In this document: positions 8,829 to 16,822 of the stretch, piece after piece
Position numbering within the stretch: position 1 is the stretch's first letter
Layout: each line of letters opens with the position of its first letter
DNA from: Pseudanabaena sp. FACHB-2040
GTDB taxonomy: Bacteria > Cyanobacteriota > Cyanobacteriia > Phormidesmidales > Phormidesmidaceae
NCBI RefSeq assembly: GCF_014696715.1
Contig: NZ_JACJQO010000005.1
Location: 310,001 to 374,000 of the forward strand
Direction: 5' to 3'
DNA length: 64,000 nt
Notes under the pieces: model-generated
Told to the model about the DNA's origin: nothing
Seen by the model: only the letters and a program-made list of their open reading frames with translations
The model's database searches: none
Made by a program: the position numbers and the translations under genes

Positions 8829-9206
8829 GGCTAACCGCTAGCAAACAATCGGGTTCTGGGTTCTATTGCGATCGCAACTCCTTTTGACCCTTCTAAGGAT
8901 TGTCTCAGCTAGCCGCAAGGAACCAGATTCCACAGTATTCTACTGAGAATATGAGGAGCGACTGGAACCGCACTTGCTAAGCAACGCGACTATCTCTACA
9001 GATGCTATCTACTGGTTGTAGACGATCCCTGCGTCCCTGCGTCCCCGCGCCTCCGGAACCACAGGGATGCGGGAACCCGCATCCTCCCTCCCCAAAGATT
9101 CACACTCCCATTAAGCAACGTCGAAAAATGGCCTCACCCCTGTCCCATTTGCCCAAAAATCAGCTCATAATCAAAAACACTGCACGTCGAGCTAAAGATA
9201 TTCAGT
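8829..9206 (+). other. Intergenic region, no gene seen
   Basis: These 378 bases lie between the ATP-grasp gene and the next gene. They hold one HIP1 site, a pyrimidine-rich patch with repeated CCCTGCGT (about 9027-9045) and the hairpin listed at 9065-9084. I see no credible coding frame. Confidence 0.5.
9065..9084. repeat. Perfect 9-bp inverted repeat
   Basis: GGATGCGGG and CCCGCATCC are separated by only two bases. The RNA would form a tight GC-rich stem. No T-run follows, so it is not a standard intrinsic terminator. It could be a REP-like palindrome. Confidence 0.6.
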
Positions 9207-9644
9207 ATGGGACTTAGAGAGAAGATTCAAGATAAAGCTATACGAGAGAATATTGCGGCTGACTTTGCCAAGCTGATGGACGAACAAGTAGCCACGAAGA
9301 ATGGGTTCTCTGGTATGGCCCTAAAAACTGCCTACAACGTAGTCAAAGGCGTGGACGCAGGCTATATCCCAGGGGCCATCGGACGCATTTTGCCAGATGC
9401 TTTTGCTGCCCTCGACCCCATGTGGAATGAGGGTGTGCAGGCAGGCAATCCGGTTGAGCACTTGGTCCAAAATCGGTCTCGAACTGCCGATACCCTGCTT
9501 AGCGTGACCGATGCTCGTATCGAAAAAACTAACAACGGCATTGTGCGCTCCTCGTACAGCAAATTCCGCAAATCGGTCAAAGGGGACATAGAAGCCGCTG
9601 TACCGGGAATGGCGAAGATTATTGACGCTCACGTTCGGGGCTAA
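9207..9644 (+). CDS. Conserved hypothetical protein, DUF6918-like
   Basis: This 145-residue soluble protein starts MGLREKIQDKAIRENIAADF. The pattern of helices and the conserved-looking LPDAFAALDPMWNEG remind me of the DUF6918 family, small bacterial proteins of about this length and no known role. That assignment is from memory and not certain. It has no signal peptide and no membrane span, and many Lys and Arg residues near the C-terminus. No strong ribosome site precedes the ATG. A GC-rich hairpin (9664-9693) lies just after the stop and may end transcription. Confidence 0.7.
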   Translation: MGLREKIQDKAIRENIAADFAKLMDEQVATKNGFSGMALKTAYNVVKGVDAGYIPGAIGRILPDAFAALDPMWNEGVQAGNPVEHLVQNRSRTADTLLSVTDARIEKTNNGIVRSSYSKFRKSVKGDIEAAVPGMAKIIDAHVRG

Positions 9645-9663
9645 GTATTCTCTGGTGAAGGGC

Positions 9664-9693
9664 CGGGGAAGGGAAATGCGTCTCCCTTCCCCG
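9664..9693 (+). terminator. GC-rich hairpin after the DUF6918-like gene
   Basis: CGGGGAAGGG pairs perfectly with CCCTTCCCCG across a 10-base loop, 20 bases after the stop at 9644. The run of T expected of an intrinsic terminator is missing, so its role is a guess. Confidence 0.4.
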
Positions 9694-9770
9694 CGTCTCC
9701 CTATCGGCGTTTATTTCGTTAGCAAGATGCTTCTGCTGGAGGAGTTGCCTAGGGTAAGGGGCAGATATGC

Positions 9771-9776
9771 AGGAGG
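9771..9776 (+). promoter_or_regulatory. Ribosome binding site AGGAGG
   Basis: A perfect AGGAGG lies 5 bases before the ATG at 9782. It fixes the start of the Cys-rich protein there rather than at the ATG 15 bases upstream. Confidence 0.8.
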
Positions 9777-9781
9777 CCATT

Positions 9782-10150
9782 ATGCCGATTCAGCAACTTT
9801 CGCTTTATGAGATCAGCCAGGACATGCAGCAGTGCATTCAAAACTGTCTGGACTGCCACAGCATTTGCCTTAACACCATCACCTACTGTCTGCAGCAGGG
9901 TGGCCACCACAGCGAACCCGCTCACATTCGGCTGATGATGGACTGCGTTGAAAGCTGTCAGACCAGCGCCAACTTCATGCTGCGGAACTCCGATCTACAT
10001 GCTCATTTCTGTAGAGCCTGTGCCGAGGTCTGCCAGCGCTGCGCTGAAGATTGCGATCGCATGGGCGACGATGCCCAAATGAAAGCCTGCGCCGACATGT
10101 GCCGCCGCTGCGCCGAAACCTGCCGCCAGATGTCTATGGCGATGGCTTAA
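9782..10150 (+). CDS. Four-helix bundle copper-binding (Csp-type) protein
   Basis: This 122-residue protein carries 16 Cys residues, nearly all spaced i, i+3/i+4 along predicted helices (CIQNCLDC, CRACAEVC, CADMCRRC). That is the signature of the DUF326/copper-storage (Csp) family, in which a four-helix bundle lined with thiolates holds many Cu(I) ions. No signal peptide is visible, so this is the cytosolic type, like Csp3. Its likely role is to buffer copper that would otherwise harm thylakoid or cytosolic enzymes. Copper proteins of photosynthesis are not encoded nearby. The start is set by the AGGAGG box at 9771. The gene converges with the SH3 gene at 10162. Confidence 0.9.
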   Translation: MPIQQLSLYEISQDMQQCIQNCLDCHSICLNTITYCLQQGGHHSEPAHIRLMMDCVESCQTSANFMLRNSDLHAHFCRACAEVCQRCAEDCDRMGDDAQMKACADMCRRCAETCRQMSMAMA

Positions 10151-10161
10151 ACCTTTCTCTC

Positions 10162-10704
10162 TTAAGGCTGCGTTGGCTCCAGCTCAGTACAGACCAAAAA
10201 CTGGTTAGACACATAGCCACTGATCCCGTCTGGAGTGGTCACCACACTCCAAGATCCCCCGTTGCTGTTGTAGGTTACGACCGCCTCATTTTCTAGCTGG
10301 GCAATCACCGCATCCAAGGGGGAAGGGCCAGTTCGCAGGTTAGCGGGGCTACCATCAAGCGTTTTAATCTGCATATAGCCATTGAATTGCCTAGTGTTGA
10401 GCGGGCTGGGAGTGAGCAGGCGAGTTTCGGCCCAGCCGGTGGTGCCTCCTGATAGCGTAATTTCGGCCCAGCCGCCGGTGCGATCGCTGCCATTGACCAA
10501 CACCTCAGTGCCGTTGGCAACAGATGTCGTGATGTCGGCAGCGGGGCTAGGATAGCTGCGCACGTAGAGCGGTCCTTCAGTTTGCACGATCCGAAAGCTG
10601 GAGCGGCAGACGCTGGTGGGCATCTGAGCCTGACTGGGCAGCGATAGCAGTAGAGAACCGGCAAAAAGTGAGGGTAGCCAGAACCTGATTGAGCGTGTCT
10701 GCAT
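10162..10704 (-). CDS. Secreted SH3-domain protein
   Basis: This 180-residue protein has an N-terminal signal peptide (RFWLPSLFAGSLLLSLPSQAQ) and two bacterial SH3-like modules. The first includes GPLYVRSYPSPAADITTSV followed by GGWAEITLSGGTTGWAE. The second includes SPANLRTGPSPLDAVI followed by GGSWSVVTTPDGISGYV. Such modules bind peptidoglycan or other proteins in the envelope. I start at the ATG at 10704 because it begins the signal peptide. Longer in-frame versions would put up to 80 basic residues before it. Two Cys residues, one before and one after the modules, could form a disulphide. Confidence 0.8.
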   Translation of the reverse strand: MQTRSIRFWLPSLFAGSLLLSLPSQAQMPTSVCRSSFRIVQTEGPLYVRSYPSPAADITTSVANGTEVLVNGSDRTGGWAEITLSGGTTGWAETRLLTPSPLNTRQFNGYMQIKTLDGSPANLRTGPSPLDAVIAQLENEAVVTYNSNGGSWSVVTTPDGISGYVSNQFLVCTELEPTQP

Positions 10705-10829
10705 AAGGGTTCGGAGAATGTGGCACACAGGGTTATCGCCAGCATTATGGGTGAAAAGCTCGGTAGCAGATGTCATCATGGGTAGAGTTTGCTGTTTCTT
10801 TAAAGTTTTTTTGGATTCCTTGAGACTCG

Positions 10830-11732
10830 ATGTTGCCAGCCTTTTTGCCTGCCGCCGCCGCCGAGCTGACCGAAGATACCTCAATTCAGCTCGTTCAACA
10901 AATGCAGCAGGCTGCGATCGCAACCCCCCTGAGCCCGCAGCCAATTCCCACCGCCTTTGTTTGCCAGGGCCAGGGGGTGCCGCTGCTGCTGCTGCCCGGT
11001 TTTGACAGTTCTCTGCTGGAGTTTCGGCGGCTAGTGCCGCTGCTGGCCGAGCAGGTTCAGGCTTGGGCCGTTGATTTGCTGGGTTTTGGCTTTAGCGATC
11101 GCACCTTACCAACCCTCGATCCGGGCGCGATTAAGCTACATCTACACAGCTTTTGGCAGCAGAAAATTGCTCGGCCTGTGGTGCTGGTAGGGGCCTCTAT
11201 GGGGGGAGCCGCCGCAATTGATTTTGCCCTCACCTATCCGGAGTGTGTGGCGGGTCTGGTGCTGCTCGACAGCGCTGGATTTGTGGGCGGTCCAGCGATG
11301 GGCCGCCTGATGTTTCCGCCCCTCGATAGCTGGGCTACTTCGTTTCTGGCCAGCCCAGGGGTACGTCGCCGCATTAGTGCGCAGGCGTATTGCGATCGCG
11401 CCTTTGTCACCGCCGACGCCCAGCTCTGCGCCTCTCTACACCTGCAAAGCCCCCGCTGGAAAGAAGCCCTGATTGCGTTTACCAAAAGTGGCGGCTACAA
11501 CTTCCTCAGCCAAAAAATCTCACAAATCACCTGCCCCACCCTGATCATCTGGGGTAGGCAGGACCGAATTTTGGGCATCAAAGATGCGGCTCGTTTTGAG
11601 CAGGCTATCGCCAACAGTCAGCTAGTCTGGATTGAGCAGTGCGGCCATGTGCCCCATCTAGAGAAACCCCAAGAGACGGCGGCTGCTATGCTCCCCTTCG
11701 TCAAAGCCCAGATCCTGCAAAGCCCATCCTAA
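10830..11732 (+). CDS. Alpha/beta hydrolase
   Basis: This 300-residue alpha/beta hydrolase has a complete catalytic triad. The nucleophile Ser123 lies in VGASMGG, Asp245 in IIWGRQDRIL and His273 in CGHVPHLEKP. The oxyanion region is LLLLPGFDSS near residues 52-61. Its length and cap region fit esterases and C-C bond hydrolases of this superfamily. The substrate is not evident. The N-terminal ~15 residues (MLPAFLPAAAAELTE) are weakly hydrophobic but too short for a clear signal peptide. The start has no strong ribosome site. It is divergent from the SH3 gene. Confidence 0.85.
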   Translation: MLPAFLPAAAAELTEDTSIQLVQQMQQAAIATPLSPQPIPTAFVCQGQGVPLLLLPGFDSSLLEFRRLVPLLAEQVQAWAVDLLGFGFSDRTLPTLDPGAIKLHLHSFWQQKIARPVVLVGASMGGAAAIDFALTYPECVAGLVLLDSAGFVGGPAMGRLMFPPLDSWATSFLASPGVRRRISAQAYCDRAFVTADAQLCASLHLQSPRWKEALIAFTKSGGYNFLSQKISQITCPTLIIWGRQDRILGIKDAARFEQAIANSQLVWIEQCGHVPHLEKPQETAAAMLPFVKAQILQSPS

Positions 11733-11843
11733 GATTCTTTGATTTCATTGCGTTTGTAGAGGACATGGCTATACTGATTGCTGAACTTAGCCTGGTATTG
11801 CTAGTACTCAACTTGGACGGAGATTCCTGGTAGCTGGTGAACT

Positions 11844-13958
11844 ATGCCCCAAAATCGTGACGGTTCCCGCCGACCCCCTGCCAATGGCCAAGGTGGACCT
11901 TCCCGGCGCTCTCGCCCCCCGGTTCCCAAGCCCGGCTATCCGCCCGTGCCGCCGCCCAAGCGCGACCAGCGGCCCCGCCCGGTCGACCCGTCTGACCAAG
12001 CTGTCCGGCCCCCGGCTGTGCCCCCGCTGCGTCCGCCGGTACCGTCCCCTCAGCCCCTCTATGCCCCTCAGCCTACTTTTTCCTACCGGCAAGGGTTAAA
12101 CGATGCCGGCCAGGATCTTGATCTCGATTCGCCTGACTATCCCGCTCCCGCTGCGCCCCCACGTCGTCCGGCTCTCCCCCTTTGGGAAAAGATGGCCAAG
12201 AACTGGACGCTCTGGTCACTGGTATCTCTGGCCGCCATAGGCAGTGTCGGAGTAGTCTCTGCTGTTAGCCTGTTTCGCATTCCCAACCTGCCCAATTGCC
12301 GGGCTATCTTCTGGCCCACAGCCTCTGCGACTACCCGCATTCAGTGCGCCGAGGCGTATTCTGACCAGGGCACGGTAGAGGGCTATTTGGAGGCCATCAA
12401 GCTAGTCGAAAAATTGCCAGAAGACCATCCCCTGCGAACCGAAATCAACGAGCGCGTGGAGGTTTGGGCCAGCAGCATTCTAGATATCGCAGAAGAAACC
12501 TTCCAGTCCGGAAAACTCAAAGAAGCTATCAGCATTGCCGATCGCATTCCCAAGCAGACGGCCGCCGCCGGTCTAGTCAGCGAACAGGTGGCTAGCTGGA
12601 GCCAAATCTGGACAGAGGCTGAAGCGATCTATGCGGGTGCCGAAGCTGACCTGAAAAATCGACAGTTCAACGATGCCTTTGGCAAGGCGATTCAGCTCTT
12701 AGATGTGGGCAATCGCTACTGGCAGACCACCAAATACGAAGAGCTAACTCAGCTAATCACCTCGGCCCGTGAAGACCTCAATAAGCTGGGTGATGCCCGC
12801 CGTCTAGCCCGCCAAGGCAATCTCGAGGGGTTTTTAGAAGCCATTAAACTAGCTACCAGCATCAATGCCGAAAGCCCAATGTATGCAGAGTCTCAGGAAC
12901 TGCTCAAGGAGTTTGGGCAAGAGATGCTAGATCTGGCCGAAGCTGCCCTAGAGCGCCAAGATTCCCAGACGGCTACCGAATTTCTCAAAAACATTCCGAC
13001 TCAAGCCAACCTGTCGGCGGAAGTGGCCGACTTTCGCACCCTGGCAGATGCGTATCAGCTCTCCTGGCAGGGCGGCAACTCGGGGCTAGAAGGCGCAATT
13101 CTGCGGCTGCAAAGCATTAGCCAAGATCGCCCTCTTCACGCTAAGGCACAGACTTTAATTAACCGCTGGCGCACCGAAATCGAGGGCCGTTCGCGGCTGG
13201 ACTGGGCCAAACGGTTGGCTGAACCGGGCACAATTGCCGATTTAGAGGCTGCGATCGCAGAAGCCGAACTGGTCTCCCGCGACAACCCCGTCTGGGAAGA
13301 AGCCCGCAGCCAAATTGGCGACTGGCAAGACCGCATTGCCACCGCGCAAGACCAGCCCTACCTAACCCAGGCCGAACAGCTAGCCCAAAACGGTGAGCTA
13401 GAAAGAGCTGTGGAAGCTGCCCAGCAGGTTCGCTCGGGCCGCCCCCTCTACCGCGAAGCTCAAACGCTAATCGGCCAGTGGCGCGATCAGATCCAGCGCG
13501 GCGAAGATGCCCCGATTTTGGCTCAAGCCCGCGACCTGGCTGCCTCCGGACGGCTTCAGGAGGCTGTCGCTACCGCCTCTCAAATTGGCTCCAACCGCGT
13601 CCTCTACGACGACGCTCAAGCAGAGATTGGCCGTTGGCGAGATCAGCTTCAGAGCCAGAATCGGCTTCAGGCCGCCTACCGAGCTGCTGAGGGGGGCACC
13701 GTAGATGCCCTGATCTCAGCCATTGGTATTGCCCGCGAAGTGCCAGAAAGCAACTCCCAATACGTAGAAGCGCAGCAGGTCGTTAGCCGCTGGAGCTGGG
13801 ATATTTTCCGGCTGGCAGAAATTGAGTCGCAGTACAACCTGAGCCGCGCCATCGACGTTGCCCGACGAGTGCCCAGCCGCACCGAAGCCTTTGCCCCGGC
13901 CCAACTCAAGATCCAGGAGTGGCAGGCGACCCTACAGCAGTCGGGCAGACAGCTCTAG
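11844..13958 (+). CDS. Proline-rich, membrane-anchored helical-repeat protein
   Basis: This 704-residue protein starts with ~110 residues rich in Pro and Arg (probably disordered). One transmembrane span follows (~122-144, WSLVSLAAIGSVGVVSAVSL), then ~550 residues of helical, TPR-like repeats. The repeats are spaced about 50-60 residues and share patterns such as 'AEQLAQNGELERAVEAA' and 'EAQTLIGQWRDQI'. Similar cyanobacterial proteins are sometimes annotated as chromosome-segregation-ATPase-like, but no ATPase motif is present here. A periplasmic or lumenal scaffold is the simplest reading. It may be the first gene before the AddAB-like operon, but 35 bases separate them and no link in function is evident. 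Confidence 0.75.
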   Translation: MPQNRDGSRRPPANGQGGPSRRSRPPVPKPGYPPVPPPKRDQRPRPVDPSDQAVRPPAVPPLRPPVPSPQPLYAPQPTFSYRQGLNDAGQDLDLDSPDYPAPAAPPRRPALPLWEKMAKNWTLWSLVSLAAIGSVGVVSAVSLFRIPNLPNCRAIFWPTASATTRIQCAEAYSDQGTVEGYLEAIKLVEKLPEDHPLRTEINERVEVWASSILDIAEETFQSGKLKEAISIADRIPKQTAAAGLVSEQVASWSQIWTEAEAIYAGAEADLKNRQFNDAFGKAIQLLDVGNRYWQTTKYEELTQLITSAREDLNKLGDARRLARQGNLEGFLEAIKLATSINAESPMYAESQELLKEFGQEMLDLAEAALERQDSQTATEFLKNIPTQANLSAEVADFRTLADAYQLSWQGGNSGLEGAILRLQSISQDRPLHAKAQTLINRWRTEIEGRSRLDWAKRLAEPGTIADLEAAIAEAELVSRDNPVWEEARSQIGDWQDRIATAQDQPYLTQAEQLAQNGELERAVEAAQQVRSGRPLYREAQTLIGQWRDQIQRGEDAPILAQARDLAASGRLQEAVATASQIGSNRVLYDDAQAEIGRWRDQLQSQNRLQAAYRAAEGGTVDALISAIGIAREVPESNSQYVEAQQVVSRWSWDIFRLAEIESQYNLSRAIDVARRVPSRTEAFAPAQLKIQEWQATLQQSGRQL

Positions 13959-13993
13959 ACAATCGCCCCTAAACGGTTCCTGTGACATGAGTT

Positions 13994-16822
13994 TTGGGTG
14001 AAGCTACGGAGCTGTCTCCTGACAATTTCGATTGCCTTGGGAATAATGCGGGAAACCTAACGGCAGACTCACACAGGATTCCTAGAGATCTCAGTACTTA
14101 TAACTTTTTGGACCAGATCTCCGGGCTCCAGCTTTGGCAGAGGGCCATTTTAACAATGGGGCGATGGATATATGGGAATGAGCACCCCTACGACAAGGCT
14201 CATCAGCTGGCGGCTCAAGGCGACTATACCGTTATCACGTCCTCCCAGTTGGCTGCGAGAGCCCTGTCTGCGCGGCACCAATCCCTGCGTTCTCTGGCGG
14301 TTAAATGCTTAGAAAACCAGGGCTGGCGCGTAGCGTCGCCACTGATGGCTCAAGCGCTGTTTCGACAGGTATTGCAAGACACCCTGCAGCCTGCCGATTT
14401 GCTGGGCATGGCTCGCTCCTGGATGCCTGCGGTGCAGTCGATCTTGCAAAGCTGCGCTGGCTTCGCGGCCTCGCCTGCCGTATCTCCGCGCACACAGCAG
14501 ATTCTGCAGATTGCTCAGCAGTACCGGGCTGCTCTGCATCAGCGGCAACTGGTGGATGTCGGTGAAGTCTTTTGGCGGGCGGCTGAGCTGCAGCCGCAGC
14601 CGCAGCAGATCTTGGTCTATGGGTATTTTCAGCCGCAGCCAGATGAGTTGGCGTGGATCAATGCGATCGCAACTTCCCACAGCGCCTTCTTCCTTCCCTG
14701 CCCCAGTCAAGCACTTTTTACAGACAGCCAAGCGGCACTGAACTGGCTGCTTCAGCAGGGCTGGGAGCGGGTGCCCGACCCAACCCCAGCAGGCACCCCA
14801 GGCGAGACCTTGGGCCAAATTTTTCTAGGAGTCTCGGCTAGCCCACCGCAAACTGCCGCAGCCCACGGCTACAGCACCGCTGAGGCTGAAATTCGAGGCA
14901 CCTTGGCCCAGGTAAAAGAGCTGCTGCTGCTGGGCGTTCCGGCTAGAGATATTGCTGTCGTTGCCAGAGACGAAACTGCCTACGGCCCTAAGCTAATCGA
15001 CATCGCCTGGGAATATGGCGTGCCGCTGCGGGCGCTGTACGACACCCCTTTTCTCAGCACCCGTCTGGGCGGCTGGCTGAGCCTGCTGCTGGAGGTGATT
15101 GAAGCGGGCTTTCCCTTTGAGGCCACGGCCAAGCTGTTGAGTCATCCTCTGGCCAGCAATCCTGATGGGGAGTTTTGGTCTGCTGTTCGCAGCCGTCATC
15201 CTCGGGGGGTGGAGCAGTGGGGTGCGATCGCAAAAGATCTGCTAGACCTCGATCTCACTCTGCTCAGCCAGACCTACCAACCGCAGCGGCGCGACGTTTG
15301 GGTGGAGTGGTGGCAATCGCTGTTCGTGGCCTTTGACTTGCGGCGGCGCTGTGCCCGCTGGGCCAGAGAAAGCCTTGCCTTCAACCGGCTACGAGCGGGC
15401 CTAGTGGAGCTATCGCGGCCAGAGGCTGAAGAACTGTCTTGGCCAGAGTTGCGTCAGCAGTTTACCGATCTGCTGGTGTCGCTGAGTGTCCCAGCTCAGC
15501 CGGGGCGGGGCGGGGTAGAGCTGCACAGACCGACTTCGGTCATGGGTGCGCGCTACGCCCACGTTTTTGTCATCGGCATGACAGAAGGTACTCTCCCTGC
15601 CCCCATCAGCAATGATCCGGTGCTGGATTTCTTTGAGCGGCAGCAGCTGCAGGCGCACGGCATTCCCTTAGCGGCAGCGGCAGCGCTGGCGAGGCGGGAG
15701 GCGCTAGCGTTTTACTACCTGCTGCAAACCGTGACAGAGCAGGTGACATTTTCCTATGCCAGGCTGAAGGAACGGCAGGCCCAACTGGCCAGCCCCTATC
15801 TTGATCGGCTAGCGCTCACGGTAGAACCTCCCCCAGCCTTGCCAGTTGCCAGCCCAGAGGCGCTGCGGCGGATTCTCCTGCGACAGTCTCTGCCGACTGA
15901 GGATGCCGTGTTAACCCGAACCGCCCACGCCTTTGCTGTCGAGCAGCACCGGGAAAGCAGCCAGCCAGCCGATGAATACGATGGCGTTATCGGCATTCCC
16001 TTTGACTACGCTGATTGGCCCTTTAGCGTGTCGCAACTGCGAAATTTGGGGCAGTGCCCGTTTAAGTGGTTTGCCAACAAAGTGCTGAGGCTGGGGCCTC
16101 TGGAGGAAGCAGAAGATGACCTAAGTTCCAGTCAACTGGGCACGTTCTATCACCGGGTGCTAGAGCTGATTGGGGTCGAAATTCAGCGAGACCCCTTCGT
16201 GGATCTGACTCGCCCTGAGCTGCTAGAGGAAGCGTTTGCAGCAGCGGAGCAGGAACTGATGCCAGCAGATTCGCCTGTCTGGGGCTTTCGGCGGCAAGAG
16301 CATCTGCGCTCCCTATCTTTAGTGCTTCAGCATCCAGACTTTTTGGCGGCGGGAGCCATTCCCGTGGTTTTAGAAGGGGCGTTTGAAGGGGAATGGCATG
16401 GCTTGAAGGTAAGAGGCCGGGTCGATCGGATTGACCAGACTGCTGCCGGGTTGGTGCTAATCGACTACAAAACGGGCAGCAGCCGTCCCCCTGGAATTAA
16501 GGACAAAACGGGAAAAGCCTGTATTGATCTGCAGCTTCCTCTCTATCAGGAGGTGGCTGGGCCAGCCCTCTGCCCAGATTCGACTGTGGCAGCGGCCTAC
16601 TACTATTCCCTGCGAGGCCGCAAGAAAATTCCGATCTCTACCACTGCGCCCCAGCACGAGTTGCCCGATGCTATTGAGCGCTGTAAAGAGCACTTGCACC
16701 AGGGTAGTTATCCTGTTCAGCCCGACAACGCTAGGGCTGCCTGCCAATACTGCGATTTTGACGCCCTGTGTCGCCAGGGCAATCGGTTGAGCCGTAAGGA
16801 GAACAGCAATGGGACTGACTGA
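13994..16822 (+). CDS. AddB-like subunit: inactivated helicase fold with Fe-S PD-(D/E)XK nuclease
   Basis: The protein has up to 942 residues and resembles AddB/RexB-type partners of double-strand-break resection helicase-nucleases. No Walker A box is found in the N-terminal half, so the helicase fold is probably structural (recombination-hotspot or partner recognition in AddB). The C-terminal nuclease has His720 (GTFYHRVLE), Asp811 (RGRVDRID) and Asp824-x-Lys826 (LIDYKTG). Four Cys suited to a 4Fe-4S cluster are C688 (GQCPF) and C917-x2-C920-x5-C926. The start is uncertain: TTG at 13994 or, more likely by family pattern, ATG at 14156 before GRWIYGNEHPYDKA. It overlaps the AddA-like gene by 14 bases. 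Confidence 0.85.
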   Translation: MGEATELSPDNFDCLGNNAGNLTADSHRIPRDLSTYNFLDQISGLQLWQRAILTMGRWIYGNEHPYDKAHQLAAQGDYTVITSSQLAARALSARHQSLRSLAVKCLENQGWRVASPLMAQALFRQVLQDTLQPADLLGMARSWMPAVQSILQSCAGFAASPAVSPRTQQILQIAQQYRAALHQRQLVDVGEVFWRAAELQPQPQQILVYGYFQPQPDELAWINAIATSHSAFFLPCPSQALFTDSQAALNWLLQQGWERVPDPTPAGTPGETLGQIFLGVSASPPQTAAAHGYSTAEAEIRGTLAQVKELLLLGVPARDIAVVARDETAYGPKLIDIAWEYGVPLRALYDTPFLSTRLGGWLSLLLEVIEAGFPFEATAKLLSHPLASNPDGEFWSAVRSRHPRGVEQWGAIAKDLLDLDLTLLSQTYQPQRRDVWVEWWQSLFVAFDLRRRCARWARESLAFNRLRAGLVELSRPEAEELSWPELRQQFTDLLVSLSVPAQPGRGGVELHRPTSVMGARYAHVFVIGMTEGTLPAPISNDPVLDFFERQQLQAHGIPLAAAAALARREALAFYYLLQTVTEQVTFSYARLKERQAQLASPYLDRLALTVEPPPALPVASPEALRRILLRQSLPTEDAVLTRTAHAFAVEQHRESSQPADEYDGVIGIPFDYADWPFSVSQLRNLGQCPFKWFANKVLRLGPLEEAEDDLSSSQLGTFYHRVLELIGVEIQRDPFVDLTRPELLEEAFAAAEQELMPADSPVWGFRRQEHLRSLSLVLQHPDFLAAGAIPVVLEGAFEGEWHGLKVRGRVDRIDQTAAGLVLIDYKTGSSRPPGIKDKTGKACIDLQLPLYQEVAGPALCPDSTVAAAYYYSLRGRKKIPISTTAPQHELPDAIERCKEHLHQGSYPVQPDNARAACQYCDFDALCRQGNRLSRKENSNGTD
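16796..16801 (+). promoter_or_regulatory. Ribosome binding site AAGGAG
   Basis: AAGGAG lies 7 bases before the ATG at 16809, inside the end of the AddB-like gene. It supports translational coupling of the two subunits. Confidence 0.75.

Noticed and set aside
8829-9206. tRNA or small RNA gene
   Set aside because: No cloverleaf-like set of stems, and the only strong fold is a simple palindrome. The other intergenic regions were also read for tRNA patterns without success.
14309-14818. Minus-strand frame of 169 codons inside the AddB-like gene
   Set aside because: It is antisense to a coding region with clear domain content, and its text has no recognisable motif.
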